Shown one piece after another: positions 50,419 to 61,091 of a stretch of 64,000 nucleotides of DNA. The notes beneath the pieces are model-generated. The model had not been told where the DNA came from. It searched no databases and worked only from the letters and a program-made list of their open reading frames with translations. This stretch comes from Epithemia pelagica (lineage: Eukaryota > Bacillariophyta > Bacillariophyceae > Surirellales > Surirellaceae): NCBI GenBank assembly GCA_946965045.2, contig OX337229.1, forward strand, positions 806,001 to 870,000. Direction: 5' to 3'. Positions within the stretch are counted from its first letter, which is position 1. Each line of letters starts with the position of its first letter. A program made the position numbers and the translations under genes.

Positions 50419-51834
50419 ATGACAACGACAGCCCTACTAATACTTGGTGTATGGACACTGTGCCTCGTCTCGTTGGGTCAGGGATTTTCTACCCTGCCGC
50501 AATCCTTCCACCAACTGACGCGAGCTCAATTTTTTGGGACGTCGACGGTGGCCGTGGCGGCCGCCAGTCAAGAAGAAGATTTGGAATTGACACGACAAAT
50601 TATTTTGGGTCACTTGTCGGACCAGGAACAACCACCAATGGATTCCGACAACGACAATGACGACGACACCAACACGGACGACGACCCGGCCACAACTACG
50701 ACTGTGGATCTTTCGGCTCGTCCGGCCAATGATTTAATGATTCGCGCCGCCCTGGGACAAGTCGTCGAACAAACACCGGTTTGGTTGTTTCGTCAAGCGG
50801 GACGGCATTTGCCCGAATATCAACAATACAAGCAAGACTTACAGAAGAATTTTTTGGAATTGTTGGCGACACCGGAAACCGTGGCCGAATGTACCCTGCA
50901 ACCCCTGCGCCGGTACGACGTGGATGCCGCCATTTTGTTTTCCGATATCTTGGTCGTTCCGCAAGCCTTGGGAATCTCGGTGACCATGCCGGGAAGGGTT
51001 GGCATTCAAGTGCCGGAACCCTTGACGGATCCCTCGGAAATTGAATCGCGATTGCCGTCCCTGGACGAGATTACTCCCGATTTTGTGCAAGACAGATTGG
51101 GTCATGTCCTGGCGGCGGTGACACAAATTCGTGTACAAATGGCCCAGGAAGGCAAATCCATTCCCCTCATTGGCTTTTCGGCCGCTCCCTGGACCCTCTT
51201 TTTTTACATGGTGGGCGGTTCGTCCAAAAAAAATACCAACGCGGGCATTGAGTGGATGAAGCAGTATCCGGACGACACGCAAGAGTTGCTCCAACTCTTG
51301 ACCCACATTGTCATTGAATACATGGCCGCTCAAGTCGAGGCCGGTGCCCACATGTTGCAAGTCTTTGAAGCCATGGGCATGATGATGGGCGACGACGACA
51401 ATTTTACAACCTTTGCCAAGCCGTGTTTAGAAGAAATTGCCACGCAACTCAAGAAGCGATATCCGAATGTTCCACTCATGGTCTTTTGCCGGGGCGCTTG
51501 TCACATGAATGGCGAATTGGGTCCCTTGGGATACGACGTGGTGACCATGGATGGCAGTGTCGATCGGTCCACGGCCCGAGCAACCGTCGGGGAGTCCGTC
51601 TCGTTGCAGGGCAATTACGATCCGGCTGAACTCATTGAGGCCAATAACAAGACGATGGAAACGGTCCAAGCCACGGCGAAACAACTCTTGGTCGACTTGG
51701 GACCACAACGATTGATTGCCAATTTGGGCGAAGGATTGGGAGGCAAAGAATCACCCGCCTTGGTCAAGGCCTTTGTCGATGCCATTCATGAGGAATCGGC
51801 CGCCATGATTCAACAAGAACAAGAAGATCAATAA
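50419..51834 (+). CDS. hemE: Uroporphyrinogen decarboxylase, predicted plastid precursor
   Basis: 471 residues from a clear ATG. A signal peptide (TALLILGVWTLCLVSLGQGFS) with GFS at its end is the usual plastid entry signal in this group. The mature enzyme shows the family marks: PVWLFRQAGRHLPEY at the substrate pocket, VDAAILFSDILVVPQALGI with the catalytic Asp, FYMVGGSS (Tyr), and CHMNGELGPLGYDVVTMDGSVD near the end. It converts uroporphyrinogen III to coproporphyrinogen III in heme and chlorophyll synthesis. An acidic, low-complexity stretch (DNDNDDDTNTDDDP) lies between the transit peptide and the catalytic domain. Confidence 0.95.
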   Translation: MTTTALLILGVWTLCLVSLGQGFSTLPQSFHQLTRAQFFGTSTVAVAAASQEEDLELTRQIILGHLSDQEQPPMDSDNDNDDDTNTDDDPATTTTVDLSARPANDLMIRAALGQVVEQTPVWLFRQAGRHLPEYQQYKQDLQKNFLELLATPETVAECTLQPLRRYDVDAAILFSDILVVPQALGISVTMPGRVGIQVPEPLTDPSEIESRLPSLDEITPDFVQDRLGHVLAAVTQIRVQMAQEGKSIPLIGFSAAPWTLFFYMVGGSSKKNTNAGIEWMKQYPDDTQELLQLLTHIVIEYMAAQVEAGAHMLQVFEAMGMMMGDDDNFTTFAKPCLEEIATQLKKRYPNVPLMVFCRGACHMNGELGPLGYDVVTMDGSVDRSTARATVGESVSLQGNYDPAELIEANNKTMETVQATAKQLLVDLGPQRLIANLGEGLGGKESPALVKAFVDAIHEESAAMIQQEQEDQ

Positions 51835-52274
51835 CCAACCAGAGAAACTGCCAACGAGGAACCGTCCTTGTCGTCGTCATGATCCAAACACATGTTCTCT
51901 CATGTCCATGCTTTTGATGCATGGGTTGATGGAACACGAGAACTACGCGCTCCATATTGTGCCGTCCTGGACGCACTTGTGTTGTTCTGTAATCACTTCT
52001 CTTGAACGACGGAGGAACAAGCTAAACTATTCAATAAAGAACCGCAAACTGACAAACGAGACTTGACTAGACATGAGATCTCTATCACTAATTTTTACGT
52101 GACACGTTTATAAAGTGTGGAAGTGTTGGTTCCAGTCGAACTACGCTACGCACTACACTGGGACCCTTTTTGCGCGTCGAACCCATGATCCAAGGGACCA
52201 GCCGTACTTTCGCTTGGTCGGTTGGAATTCGTTTGGGTTCGTGCGCTGGTACCATTGTTGGGTTTGGGGAGAAC
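51835..52274. other. Convergent intergenic region, UROD and pyruvate kinase
   Basis: 440 bp between two 3' ends. No other gene recognised. Confidence 0.6.
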
Positions 52275-54287
52275 TCACGGCACTACCACAATGTGCATCG
52301 AGGCCGTTCGTCCCAGTGGAGTATCATCCATGGACACGACAACAACTTCTTCTCCACGGTGCAACAAATCCATGGCCGTGGCTTGTTGGACGGCCCCCAC
52401 AGCGTCGTCACTCAGGCCCACAACGGGATAAATGCCGCGATACATTTGCAATCGACGCGCCAGTTTGGCCGTGGGACACAGGGCATAAATGGGAACCGAG
52501 GGACGATAGGCCGACACCAACGGTGGCAACGTCCCATGATGGGTCAAGACCAAAATGGCCGTACATCCCCGTTCCGTGGCGGCCGCCACGGCCGCCTTGG
52601 CCACGGCCGAATCCGGTGTCTTGTCACCGACAAAGGCGGCACTGCCGGGTGTCGTCGGATGAGCGCCCACGGCCGTGTCGGAGGATTGGTACCGTTCGGC
52701 GGCCAAGATGATTTCATTCATGGTGCGAATGGTATCCGTGGGAAACTTGCCCTTGGCCGTTTCTCCACTCGTCATGACACAATCGGCTCCGTCGTACACG
52801 GCATTGGTCACATCGGCCACTTCGGCCCGTGTCGGTCGAGGATTTTTGGCCATGCTTTCCAACATTTGCGTCGCCACAACAACCGGTTTGCCCACGGCAT
52901 TGCAGGCGGCGACCATTTCCTTTTGCGCATTGGTGACTTGGGTGAGGGGAATTTCCACCCCCAAATCGCCCCGGGCCACCATGATACCGTCACTTTCGGC
53001 CAAGATTTCATCAAAGTGTTGCAAGGCACTGGCGGTTTCAATTTTGGAAATAATGGCTGGCAAGGGACGTTCGTCCGACGCGGTCCAGCCCAATTCCTCG
53101 GCGCACTGCTGGATGTGTTGACGAATTTCGCGAACGCCCGCCGCGGTTTGGACAAAACTGGCCGCCACATAGTCAATGTCCATACTCATGCCATACTTGA
53201 TGTCACTTTTATCCTTGTCTGACATGGCGGGCTGCCAAAAGGAACAAGACAGCAAAATGACCATGCAATGCCAATACCAAACAAAGAATGAGAAACGGAT
53301 TCCAATTCCGACAGTGTGGATCTCTATATCAGGACCAGCGGTACGTACCAAATCGGAGGTATCGGCCAGGGGGAGATTGACTCCGGCTCGACTGCGCAAA
53401 TCGCCCGAATTGTCCACCACCGTCGTGACCGTGCCGTCACGGTTAATGGTTTGAACCGTCAGTGTAATGGCGCCATCGTCCAACAAGACTTTGCGACCGG
53501 GTTCCAAGGCCTGATCCAAACTGGGATAATCGACAAACAAGTCCGTCGCCGTCGAACCCGACTCTTGGACGGCGCGACTGGTATGCAAGGTGACAGTCGC
53601 ACCGGCCGCCAAATGGACCGTTTCGTGGCCCGACTCATCGTGTTGGAGCTTGCCGGTCCGAATTTCCGGCCCTTTGGTATCCAACAAAATGGCCCGAACA
53701 TCTTGCAATTCCTTGGCACCGGGAGGTTGCAGGGCTTTCTATAAAACAATCCAAGACAAAAGCATGGTGCAAAATCACAACAAGAACAACAACAACAACT
53801 CGTCAGAGTTCATGGACGACGTCGGCCACACCAATCGTTCCAGGCATTTCCGTACACCTCCCCAAAGATCTCTCCATCATGTCGTTCTCTCTCTTTTTTT
53901 CAATCCACAACCAGCACCACCCAAAAGAGAACCAAACCAACGACTTACTTGTGCCGCTTGTAAATTGGTGGTCCGGAGTTCGACTTCCTCCGGTGTCGCA
54001 TGAGAGAAATTTAAGCGCATGATGCGCATCCCCGCTCGCGTCACGTCCAACAAGGGTTCGGCTTGTTCGGACGTGGGACCAATGGTGGCGACAATCTTGG
54101 TCAATTGCCGTGACGAATGCGACGGTTGACCGTGTTGTCGGACGGCCGGATCGGGCAAATCAAACGACGTTTGAATGCCGCCAGCCGCACGAGTCGTCGT
54201 TGTACCACTCCAACGGCGTCGGCTCCCCGCAACCAGTGAGGACAACCGGGGACGGCTCAACATGGATGCACCCAAGGATCGAATCAT
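52275..54287 (-). CDS. Pyruvate kinase, three exons
   Basis: Exon 1 54287-53949, exon 2 53738-53349 and exon 3 53231-52275 join in phase 0 across introns of 210 and 117 bp and give 561 residues. The start used is the ATG beginning MIRSLGASMLSRPRLSSLVAGSRRRWSG, a likely mitochondrial presequence; an in-frame ATG 12 codons earlier is also possible. Diagnostic motifs are TKIVATIGPTSE, MRLNFSHATPEE, DTKGPEIRTGKL, IISKIETASALQHFDEIL with the catalytic Lys, and the signature GIMVARGDLGVEIP. The second intron is 117 bp with no stop in frame, so retaining it would insert 39 residues. Pyruvate kinase makes pyruvate and ATP from phosphoenolpyruvate. Confidence 0.93.
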
Positions 54288-54869
54288 GATGAATGATAAT
54301 GAAACCAAAGTACAAAAAGACAAAGAAGAGAGGACAAGTGATCACACCAAAACAACAAAAGATCTTTGCCAGATCAATGGCCAAAGAGGGGAGGAATCTT
54401 TGAAAAGATTCCAAACCCGCTCATCGTCTGTCCCTCGCATCTATGTGAGACGTAGGTAAGTCACGGATATTACCCCGGAGGTGCGCGCCGGCGCGAGATG
54501 TGCGCTGTCATCATCCATGGCGGTGACGTGAATGACGACACTCCTCCATCCATCCGTGATTTCATCTGCTGTACTCTCTGGTACTTTCTGGTAAATGAAT
54601 TCGTTGCGAGTGAAGTGTCTGGAACTTTCTGGGAAAAGTTGACAAGAGGGATTGACGACGACCGACCAGAACACTGCTTCTTCACTTAAGTGCAATTGAG
54701 ACAAGAAGAACCAAGACAAGGACAACTATACTGTCGAGAACAGCAAATAGAAGGACGAGGCACAATCATCACAGAACCATCATTCGTTTTGCATTCCTCT
54801 CTTTAGAACCTTGGTGTTTGGGCTGCCTCCTCTCTCGTTTGCCAGGCAAAGTTCCGTGTTGCCTCGACA
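54288..54869. promoter_or_regulatory. Upstream region of pyruvate kinase and first glucanase gene
   Basis: 582 bp between the divergent starts of pyruvate kinase and the GH5 gene at 54870. No other feature recognised. Confidence 0.5.
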
Positions 54870-56768
54870 ATGACAAAGAACCTTCGAAATACGCTGGTGG
54901 TCCCTGAAAATGACGACGATCCGCAAACTCCCAAGGAAACCACCCTGAGAAATAGCACTGCGGCACCCTTGTTGTTGTCCAAGACAACCAGTCCTCATCC
55001 GCAGTCTTGGATTCGCGGTGTGAATTTGGGAGGATGGTTAATGATGGAACGCTACATTACACCATACCAATTTGCCTTGACGACCTGTCACATTCAAGGG
55101 GACTTTTGTTGGTATCCCGGTCAAATCAATGCTCCACCCAATGCACCCCTTTGTGATTTGAAAAAATGTCCACCCCTGCTGAGTCACAATGTCTTTGGCA
55201 AACTCGATTATCCTCTCGATGAATATTCCTTGTGGAAAGCCTTTGGTACCAACAATACCAAGATTGCCGAAGAATGGTTGAACTATCATTTGGAATACTT
55301 TATTACCGAACAAGATATTGTTGCCGTCAAGGCATCGGGTGCCACCCATGTTCGGTTGCCCCTCCCGCATTGGATTTTGCAATCGCAATCCGAGATTCAC
55401 GCCGCAGGAGAGGTGTGGCTGGTCGGACAGCGGTGGCAAGCCTTGCAACGTGTCGTGGACTGGTCTCGTCGGCATGGCTTGCAAGTCTGGCCCGATTTGC
55501 ATACGGCACCCGGCTCGCAAAATGGCTTTGACAATTCCGGACGACAATTCAAAACCGTCACCTGTCAAGGATGGTCGGACCATCCCCAACACGTCGAGGC
55601 AACCTTGGAGGTGCTCCGACAAGTCACGCGACGCATGGTCGACGATGGAATGCAAGACGTGGTGACCGGCTTTGGATTGCTCAATGAACCCTTTTCCGAT
55701 TGCGATGTGCATCATTCGCAAGTCTATTACGAGTTTTTGGAACAAGGTCTCGACATTGTCCGCACCAATTTGGGTCCCCAAGCCCACGTCTATGTCGGTG
55801 ACTTGTTCAAACCGGGCCTGTTCAACAATGGGAATTGGTGGTTGAATGCGGCCCGGTACAACAATACCTATATTGATTCCCATCATTACCACGTGTTTGC
55901 CGAAACGCATCGCGCCCTGAGTCCTCGACAACACATTGCCTTGACCTGTCAAGACGAATATCACGTGGAAAAGGATCCCTACAAGGTTCCGGGTGGAGTC
56001 GCCTCGTGTTGTTGGAAGGATCCACCGCACAATACCATTCCCTCGCAAGGCGTCCGACGCATGATTGGAGAATGGAGTGTGGCAGTCGACACCTTGCCCG
56101 CCGATCTCTTGTATGACATGTTGCAACACGTGGCCCAAACTGGAACCCTTTGGCAGTTGCATCGTCAAGTCTCGCCCGAACGACAAGACTTTTTGCGGAA
56201 TTTTGCCCAAGCGCAAATGGTAATTTACGAAATGGCCGATCAACAAGGATTGGGCGCGGCCTGGTTTTTTTGGACCGTCAAAATGGAGGGCGGAGCCTTT
56301 GCCGAATGGGATTATTTGCGCGGCATTCGAGAAGGATGGATTCCGCCCATTCCGGCCCCCACCGTCTCGAGTCAATCCCTGTATGGCTCCTGTTATGAAA
56401 TCATGGCCCGGACGGCCGACAATACCAGTATTTTGCACGAATTTCCGGCCCCCCACGACATTGATCCCGGAGAATGGTTGGGGCCCATTTTGGATGACGA
56501 TGTCATTGTCAGTCATGGAGAATCCATTTTGCATCCCGAACAATACAATGCCTCTCGCGCATCATCGTCAGCGTCGTCGTCGTCATGGCCCTGGTGGACG
56601 CTGCCCAGTCCAGGATGGACGGGACGAGCTCTGGGAGCCGTCTTGGTCATGGCCTGTCTCAGTCTCTGGTATATCTGTCGTCGACACCGTCCGCGTCGTC
56701 GTCTCGGCGGCCCTGGGGGAACCAAAGATGGTTACTCACCCATTCCCGAAGCCGACGTGGCCCACTAA
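54870..56768 (+). CDS. Exo-beta-1,3-glucanase-like enzyme (glycoside hydrolase family 5), membrane anchored
   Basis: 632 residues from a clear ATG. The catalytic domain begins SWIRGVNLGGWLMMERYITPYQF, the family hallmark of fungal-type exo-1,3-glucanases. The acid/base is in GFGLLNEP, and the nucleophile in RMIGEWSVAVD. Between them, DSHHYHVFAE and SQNGFDNSGRQ are typical loops. A single hydrophobic helix near the C-terminus (RALGAVLVMACLSLWYICRR) would anchor it with a basic tail. No N-terminal signal peptide is visible, which is unusual for such an enzyme. A likely substrate is the beta-1,3-glucan store chrysolaminarin, or cell-wall callose. It is the first of two paralogues. Confidence 0.88.
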   Translation: MTKNLRNTLVVPENDDDPQTPKETTLRNSTAAPLLLSKTTSPHPQSWIRGVNLGGWLMMERYITPYQFALTTCHIQGDFCWYPGQINAPPNAPLCDLKKCPPLLSHNVFGKLDYPLDEYSLWKAFGTNNTKIAEEWLNYHLEYFITEQDIVAVKASGATHVRLPLPHWILQSQSEIHAAGEVWLVGQRWQALQRVVDWSRRHGLQVWPDLHTAPGSQNGFDNSGRQFKTVTCQGWSDHPQHVEATLEVLRQVTRRMVDDGMQDVVTGFGLLNEPFSDCDVHHSQVYYEFLEQGLDIVRTNLGPQAHVYVGDLFKPGLFNNGNWWLNAARYNNTYIDSHHYHVFAETHRALSPRQHIALTCQDEYHVEKDPYKVPGGVASCCWKDPPHNTIPSQGVRRMIGEWSVAVDTLPADLLYDMLQHVAQTGTLWQLHRQVSPERQDFLRNFAQAQMVIYEMADQQGLGAAWFFWTVKMEGGAFAEWDYLRGIREGWIPPIPAPTVSSQSLYGSCYEIMARTADNTSILHEFPAPHDIDPGEWLGPILDDDVIVSHGESILHPEQYNASRASSSASSSSWPWWTLPSPGWTGRALGAVLVMACLSLWYICRRHRPRRRLGGPGGTKDGYSPIPEADVAH

Positions 56769-57027
56769 CGAATCCGGTTGGTGGTGTTCTTGTCCTCCTC
56801 CGGGTTGGCTCCATTCTATCTTTTTCTCTCTCTCGAAACCACCCTTTTTCGCACCCATGGACAGTGGGACCACACTTGCTACGTAACGAACGAAATAGAC
56901 ACTGCTCCACAAGGCACTCGTAATGATGAACGTCCTGTACTACTACTACAACAACAACAAGTCATTTTCTATATTGGAACCTCGTGTTTGTGGTTTCTAG
57001 TGTGTGTATATGTATTCCGGACAGTGC

Positions 57028-58248
57028 CTATTTCGTGGAATCGTCCGTTGGTTGTGGTTCTTGTTGTTGTGGTTGTCGGTGTTGTGCCACTTTGTCGGAC
57101 AATTCGTGCAACAATCGGAGGACCAACTCCTTGCTCAATCCCATGACACTATCGACCGTACCCTCCATGCGAACGAGGCAGTCTTGCACCAAGGGGTGTT
57201 CCACCATGAGTGCTCCGGCACAGGACAGGACGGGTTGCTCGTCTTGGAGCAAGGCGTCAATAATATTCGTCGTATCGGGGGAGGATGGTTGTTGCTGCAA
57301 GGCGGGATGATGTGGTTGGAAATACAGGGTGGCCGTATCGACGCCCGATACTTGGAGACCGGTTGCCACATGATGCAAGACACAGGATCCGACGGTACTG
57401 GGTGGATGTGTGGGATACAGGGCCACAAATTCCTTGGCTTGTTGCACCGATTCGGGTTTTTCGAGAATTTGACCATGACACGTGACGACCTGATCGGCCG
57501 TCAACACAATCAAGTCATCCCAGGAATGGCTATTGGTGCGATGATTGGTGGTTGGCAATTCGTCGTGGCACTGGCCGGCTCGAATTTCCTGGACCAAATG
57601 CTTCATTTTGGCCAGACCCAATTGCAGGACCAACTCGTCCGGACGGTCCGTTGTTCGATTGCCAATGCCCTTTTCGTCAATGGGTCGCACCACAATGTGA
57701 AAGGGCAGACCGAGTTCCTTCAAAATGAGTTTGCGCGTAAAGGAGGCAGATCCCAAAATAATGGGAAATGGGAGATTGGAAAAGGCGTCCATATTCAAGG
57801 AGGAAGAAGGATTGTTGCTGTCCGTACTTGTGCTGAAATGGGCCAATCGTTGGGGGGAGAAGTTGCCTCCACCACCACGAAACCACCGTGTCGTGGGACC
57901 TGCTGCTGCTCTTGACGTTTGGACAAACCCAGGTATCCGGATTCGTTGTTGTTGTTGTTGTTTTTGGAGTGTCACCCAACCTCCACGACGACAACCACCA
58001 CCACCACCACTACCAAAACGGCCTCCTGCAGTAGTGCGCAGAATCGTTCGTGCCACTGGTGTGGTCGACACGGTCGTCGAGATCGACACAATTACTATGG
58101 TCCACACGGCAAGAATGGCAAGGATCCTGCAAGAATGACAACGACAACCACAGAGCCGAACACGACGACGACCAAAAGATGATGAAATGGAACCGGACAA
58201 GGGATCGTTTTCTACTTCTTTGTTTCTGGAACAAGATACACTCGTCAT
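57028..58248 (-). CDS. Maf-like nucleotide pyrophosphatase
   Basis: 406 residues from the ATG at 58248. The Maf core (about residues 170-390) shows LGSASFTRKLILKELGLPF, LTADQVVTCHGQILEKP, CVLHHVATGLQVSGVDTATLYFQ, CAGALMVEHPLVQ and GTVDSVMGLSKELVLRLL, which correspond to the SASxxR, TxDxVV, EKP, TYN and AG motifs of Maf proteins. They hydrolyse non-canonical or noncanonical-like nucleoside triphosphates to monophosphates. The first 160 residues are an Arg/Gly/Ser-rich presequence with a hydrophobic run, ILAILAVWTIVIVSISTTVS, suggesting targeting to an organelle. It is on the opposite strand between two GH5 paralogues. Confidence 0.87.
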   Translation of the reverse strand: MTSVSCSRNKEVENDPLSGSISSSFGRRRVRLCGCRCHSCRILAILAVWTIVIVSISTTVSTTPVARTILRTTAGGRFGSGGGGGCRRGGWVTLQKQQQQQRIRIPGFVQTSRAAAGPTTRWFRGGGGNFSPQRLAHFSTSTDSNNPSSSLNMDAFSNLPFPIILGSASFTRKLILKELGLPFHIVVRPIDEKGIGNRTTDRPDELVLQLGLAKMKHLVQEIRAGQCHDELPTTNHRTNSHSWDDLIVLTADQVVTCHGQILEKPESVQQAKEFVALYPTHPPSTVGSCVLHHVATGLQVSGVDTATLYFQPHHPALQQQPSSPDTTNIIDALLQDEQPVLSCAGALMVEHPLVQDCLVRMEGTVDSVMGLSKELVLRLLHELSDKVAQHRQPQQQEPQPTDDSTK

Positions 58249-58613
58249 GGCGCCATTGTCATGCTGGTGTGTGTGATGGAGTACAGACAGACAGACCGAC
58301 GAACGAATCTTTGCGATCTTTTTCGGTCGCCCTTATTTCAGCCAAAGATCCAGAACCAGAAGTGCCGACCGACGAACCCAAGAAGATCATCATCTTTTGG
58401 GTGGCTGTGATCCCCTCACACCATTCAAAAGAAAGAGACAAAAGGCATCATCACACACAAGACCAGCCAACAACAACAAGTGTGTGGAACGACAGAAGTG
58501 CTGCCGATCCACAGTTTGGTTTCGTCGTCTCGTGACACTTGCTCTTGTCGTCGTCGTGTCCGTTTCATTAGTAGCTGGGGATAGAGAAGAACCGAAATCA
58601 TTGCAGAGGCAGA

Positions 58614-60500
58614 ATGAGTCGTTCCGCCAAGAATCCAAACGACCCACCACCACCACCACCACAATCGTGGATTCGTGGTGTGAATTTGGGTGGTTGGTTG
58701 TTGTTGGAACGCTACATTACACCCTATCAATTTGCCCTAACGACCTGTCACATTCAAGGAGACTTTTGTTGGTATCCCGGTCAAATCAATGCTCCACCCA
58801 ATGCCCCCCTGTGTGACATTTATCGGTGTCATCCCGTACAAACCATTAATGTCTTGGGCCAAGTCGATTATCCCATGGACGAATATTCCCTGTGGCAAGC
58901 CTTTGGGGCCAACAATACCGAGATTGCCGAAGAATGGTTGAACTATCATTTGGAATACTTTATTACCGAACAAGATATTATCGACATTCGCGCCTCGGGT
59001 GCCACCCATGTACGGGTCCCCCTCGCCCATTGGAGTTTGCCCGATGACGACGACGAACAACTCGAACAAGAGGAGTCGGGTGGTGATCGTCCCCTCTGGA
59101 TTGTCGGGAAACGATGGCAAGCCTTGCAACGGGTCGTGCACTGGTGTCGACAGCATGGCTTGCAAGTCTGGCCCGACATTCATACGGCACCGGGATCGCA
59201 AAATGGCTTTGACAATTCCGGTCGACAAAAAGCGACACCCACCTGTCAGGGATGGATGAACCATCCCGAAAATGTCCAAGCCTCCTTGAACGTGATTGAA
59301 CGGGTCGCCCATCGCATTCGACAGGATAACATGACCGATGTCATTACTGGCTTTGGATTGCTCAATGAACCCTTTCGCGATTGCAACCTGACGCAGTACA
59401 AGGACTTTGTCGAACACGGCTTGGAGTTGGTACGCCGCATTTTGGGACCAGCCACCCATGTCTATGTATCCGACTTGTTTCAACCCGAGGCCTTTAACAA
59501 TTGGTGGCTCGATGCCCATCGGTATCATGACACGTATTTGGATACGCATTATTATCACGTCTTTTCCGAAACTACGCGCGCGCTCAGTCCCAAACAACAC
59601 ATTGCCTTGACGTGTCAAAATCAATACCATGTTCCCCGCAAAGTCAAAAAAACACAGGGCGGCATTGCCTCGTGTTGTTACCACCAAACCAATACTACTA
59701 CCAGCAATACTACCACGACGACGACCACCATTGTACCGGGTGCCATTCAACGCATGGTGGGCGAATGGAGTGTGGCTGTGGATCAGTTACCGGTCGATTT
59801 GTTATATGCCGTCCTGCAGCACGTGGCGGAAACGGGTTTGGCCTTGGACCTCGATCGACAATTGTCACCGGAACGGCAAGCCTTTTTGCGACACTTTGCC
59901 CAAGCGCAAATGGTCATTTACGAAACGGCCAGTCTCCCTGGGTTGAGTGGCGCCTGGTTTTATTGGACGGCCAAAATGGAAGGTGGAGCCTTTGCCGAAT
60001 GGGATTATTTGCGCGGTATTCGCGAAGGATGGATTCCGACGTTGCCAGCCTCACCCACGATATCCAGTGAATCCCTCTATGGATCCTGTTATGACATTCT
60101 GGCCCGGACCGTTGACAATGCCAGCCTCGTTCACGAATATCCTCCTCCGAAACCCAAAACGGAAAAGCCGCAAACAACAACCACACCTTCCGAAGATGAT
60201 GACAATTGGCAAGGCATGGCCTTGGATGACGATATCGTCTTGAGTCATGGACAAAGCCTCGTGACGCATCCCTCCTCCTTGTTGTCTTCGTCCTCGTCGT
60301 TTCGGGCCAGTCGTATCAGTGGCACTAATGGATGGACCGACGCCCAGGCGGCCACTTCCACTACCACGAGTACTACCAGCATGACCTTTACCAGTCTCAT
60401 CGTCGTCGTCGTGGTGGTCCTGGTGGGAGCGGCCATATGGCAGTATCCACGTCGTCCCCGTCCACGACGGGCCGGATACAGTGCGCTTCCCCAATCCTAG
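58614..60500 (+). CDS. Exo-beta-1,3-glucanase-like enzyme (GH5), second paralogue, membrane anchored
   Basis: 628 residues from the ATG at 58614. It is a close paralogue of the gene at 54870: it shares SWIRGVNLGGWLLLERYITPYQF, the CHIQGDFCWYPGQINAPPN segment, GFGLLNEP and MVGEWSVAVD. It carries a Thr-rich insertion (TNTTTSNTTTTTT) in the loop where the other gene has a shorter one, a longer linker and the anchor TFTSLIVVVVVVLVGAAIW. No signal peptide precedes it. Another frame just upstream encodes a signal-like run (RRLVTLALVVVVSVSLVAG) with no ATG, so a missed 5' exon is conceivable for this gene. Confidence 0.88.
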   Translation: MSRSAKNPNDPPPPPPQSWIRGVNLGGWLLLERYITPYQFALTTCHIQGDFCWYPGQINAPPNAPLCDIYRCHPVQTINVLGQVDYPMDEYSLWQAFGANNTEIAEEWLNYHLEYFITEQDIIDIRASGATHVRVPLAHWSLPDDDDEQLEQEESGGDRPLWIVGKRWQALQRVVHWCRQHGLQVWPDIHTAPGSQNGFDNSGRQKATPTCQGWMNHPENVQASLNVIERVAHRIRQDNMTDVITGFGLLNEPFRDCNLTQYKDFVEHGLELVRRILGPATHVYVSDLFQPEAFNNWWLDAHRYHDTYLDTHYYHVFSETTRALSPKQHIALTCQNQYHVPRKVKKTQGGIASCCYHQTNTTTSNTTTTTTTIVPGAIQRMVGEWSVAVDQLPVDLLYAVLQHVAETGLALDLDRQLSPERQAFLRHFAQAQMVIYETASLPGLSGAWFYWTAKMEGGAFAEWDYLRGIREGWIPTLPASPTISSESLYGSCYDILARTVDNASLVHEYPPPKPKTEKPQTTTTPSEDDDNWQGMALDDDIVLSHGQSLVTHPSSLLSSSSSFRASRISGTNGWTDAQAATSTTTSTTSMTFTSLIVVVVVVLVGAAIWQYPRRPRPRRAGYSALPQS

Positions 60501-61091
60501 GTAACCCAAACAAGACGCCCTTCTTCTCTCTCCAAAGAATGGACCACCACCATCAGGAACCAACCACCCAGAAATTCCAACACCCGCAGACTCATCATAC
60601 TACTTTTACACCGACACGCACACACACACACACACATTTGGCTTCCGTAGACACTGTTAGGAATAGATGTCTCGTAGTAGAAGAAAGGACTGGATCTCGA
60701 ACTAGAAAGAGAAAGGTACACATGGTTAGCAGCACCCAGAAATAACAATCAAGACTTGGTGATGGACGATCAAGTTGCAACTTATATATCCCAGTTTTGT
60801 CGTCAGAGGATCTCTTCTATCGTCTGTATATGGTGACCAATATGCAGGTTGTTGTGAAAAGGAGTCTACTCCTAGTCCTCCACTCTACACTAGTGATAGA
60901 CCGAGAGAGATGGCATGCGAAACATCGATTTGGATGTAGATCACACATGCATTGCCTGACTCTGGTTCGTCGAAAACCATTCTAGACGAGAGGAAATACC
61001 ATTTTCTGCCATTGGCGTGCCCATTCTTCGGCGACTTTCCCATTGACAATGAGGAAAGGCGAACATAGAGTGCATATTCGGTTCCCTTTTG
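60501..61091. other. Gene-free gap with a dinucleotide run
   Basis: It contains a CA/CAC microsatellite near 60614-60638 and no recognised gene. Confidence 0.6.

Noticed and set aside
49905-50420. 171-codon minus-strand frame between SufD and uroporphyrinogen decarboxylase
   Set aside because: It covers the shared promoter region and overlaps the start of the decarboxylase; composition is not protein-like.
52170-53222. 350-codon plus-strand frame opposite pyruvate kinase
   Set aside because: Antisense shadow; no motif and no start context of note.
55038-56543. 501-codon open frame on the minus strand opposite the first GH5 gene
   Set aside because: It is antisense to a clearly coding enzyme and has no independent motif. 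Codon bias of the real gene produces it.
58397-58613. Signal-peptide-like stretch in another frame before the second GH5 gene
   Set aside because: The frame has no ATG and no confirmed splice pair joins it to the gene, so it is mentioned only as a possibility.
58737-59750. 337-codon open frame on the minus strand opposite the second GH5 gene
   Set aside because: Shadow of the sense gene and it follows the same pattern as the frame opposite its paralogue.
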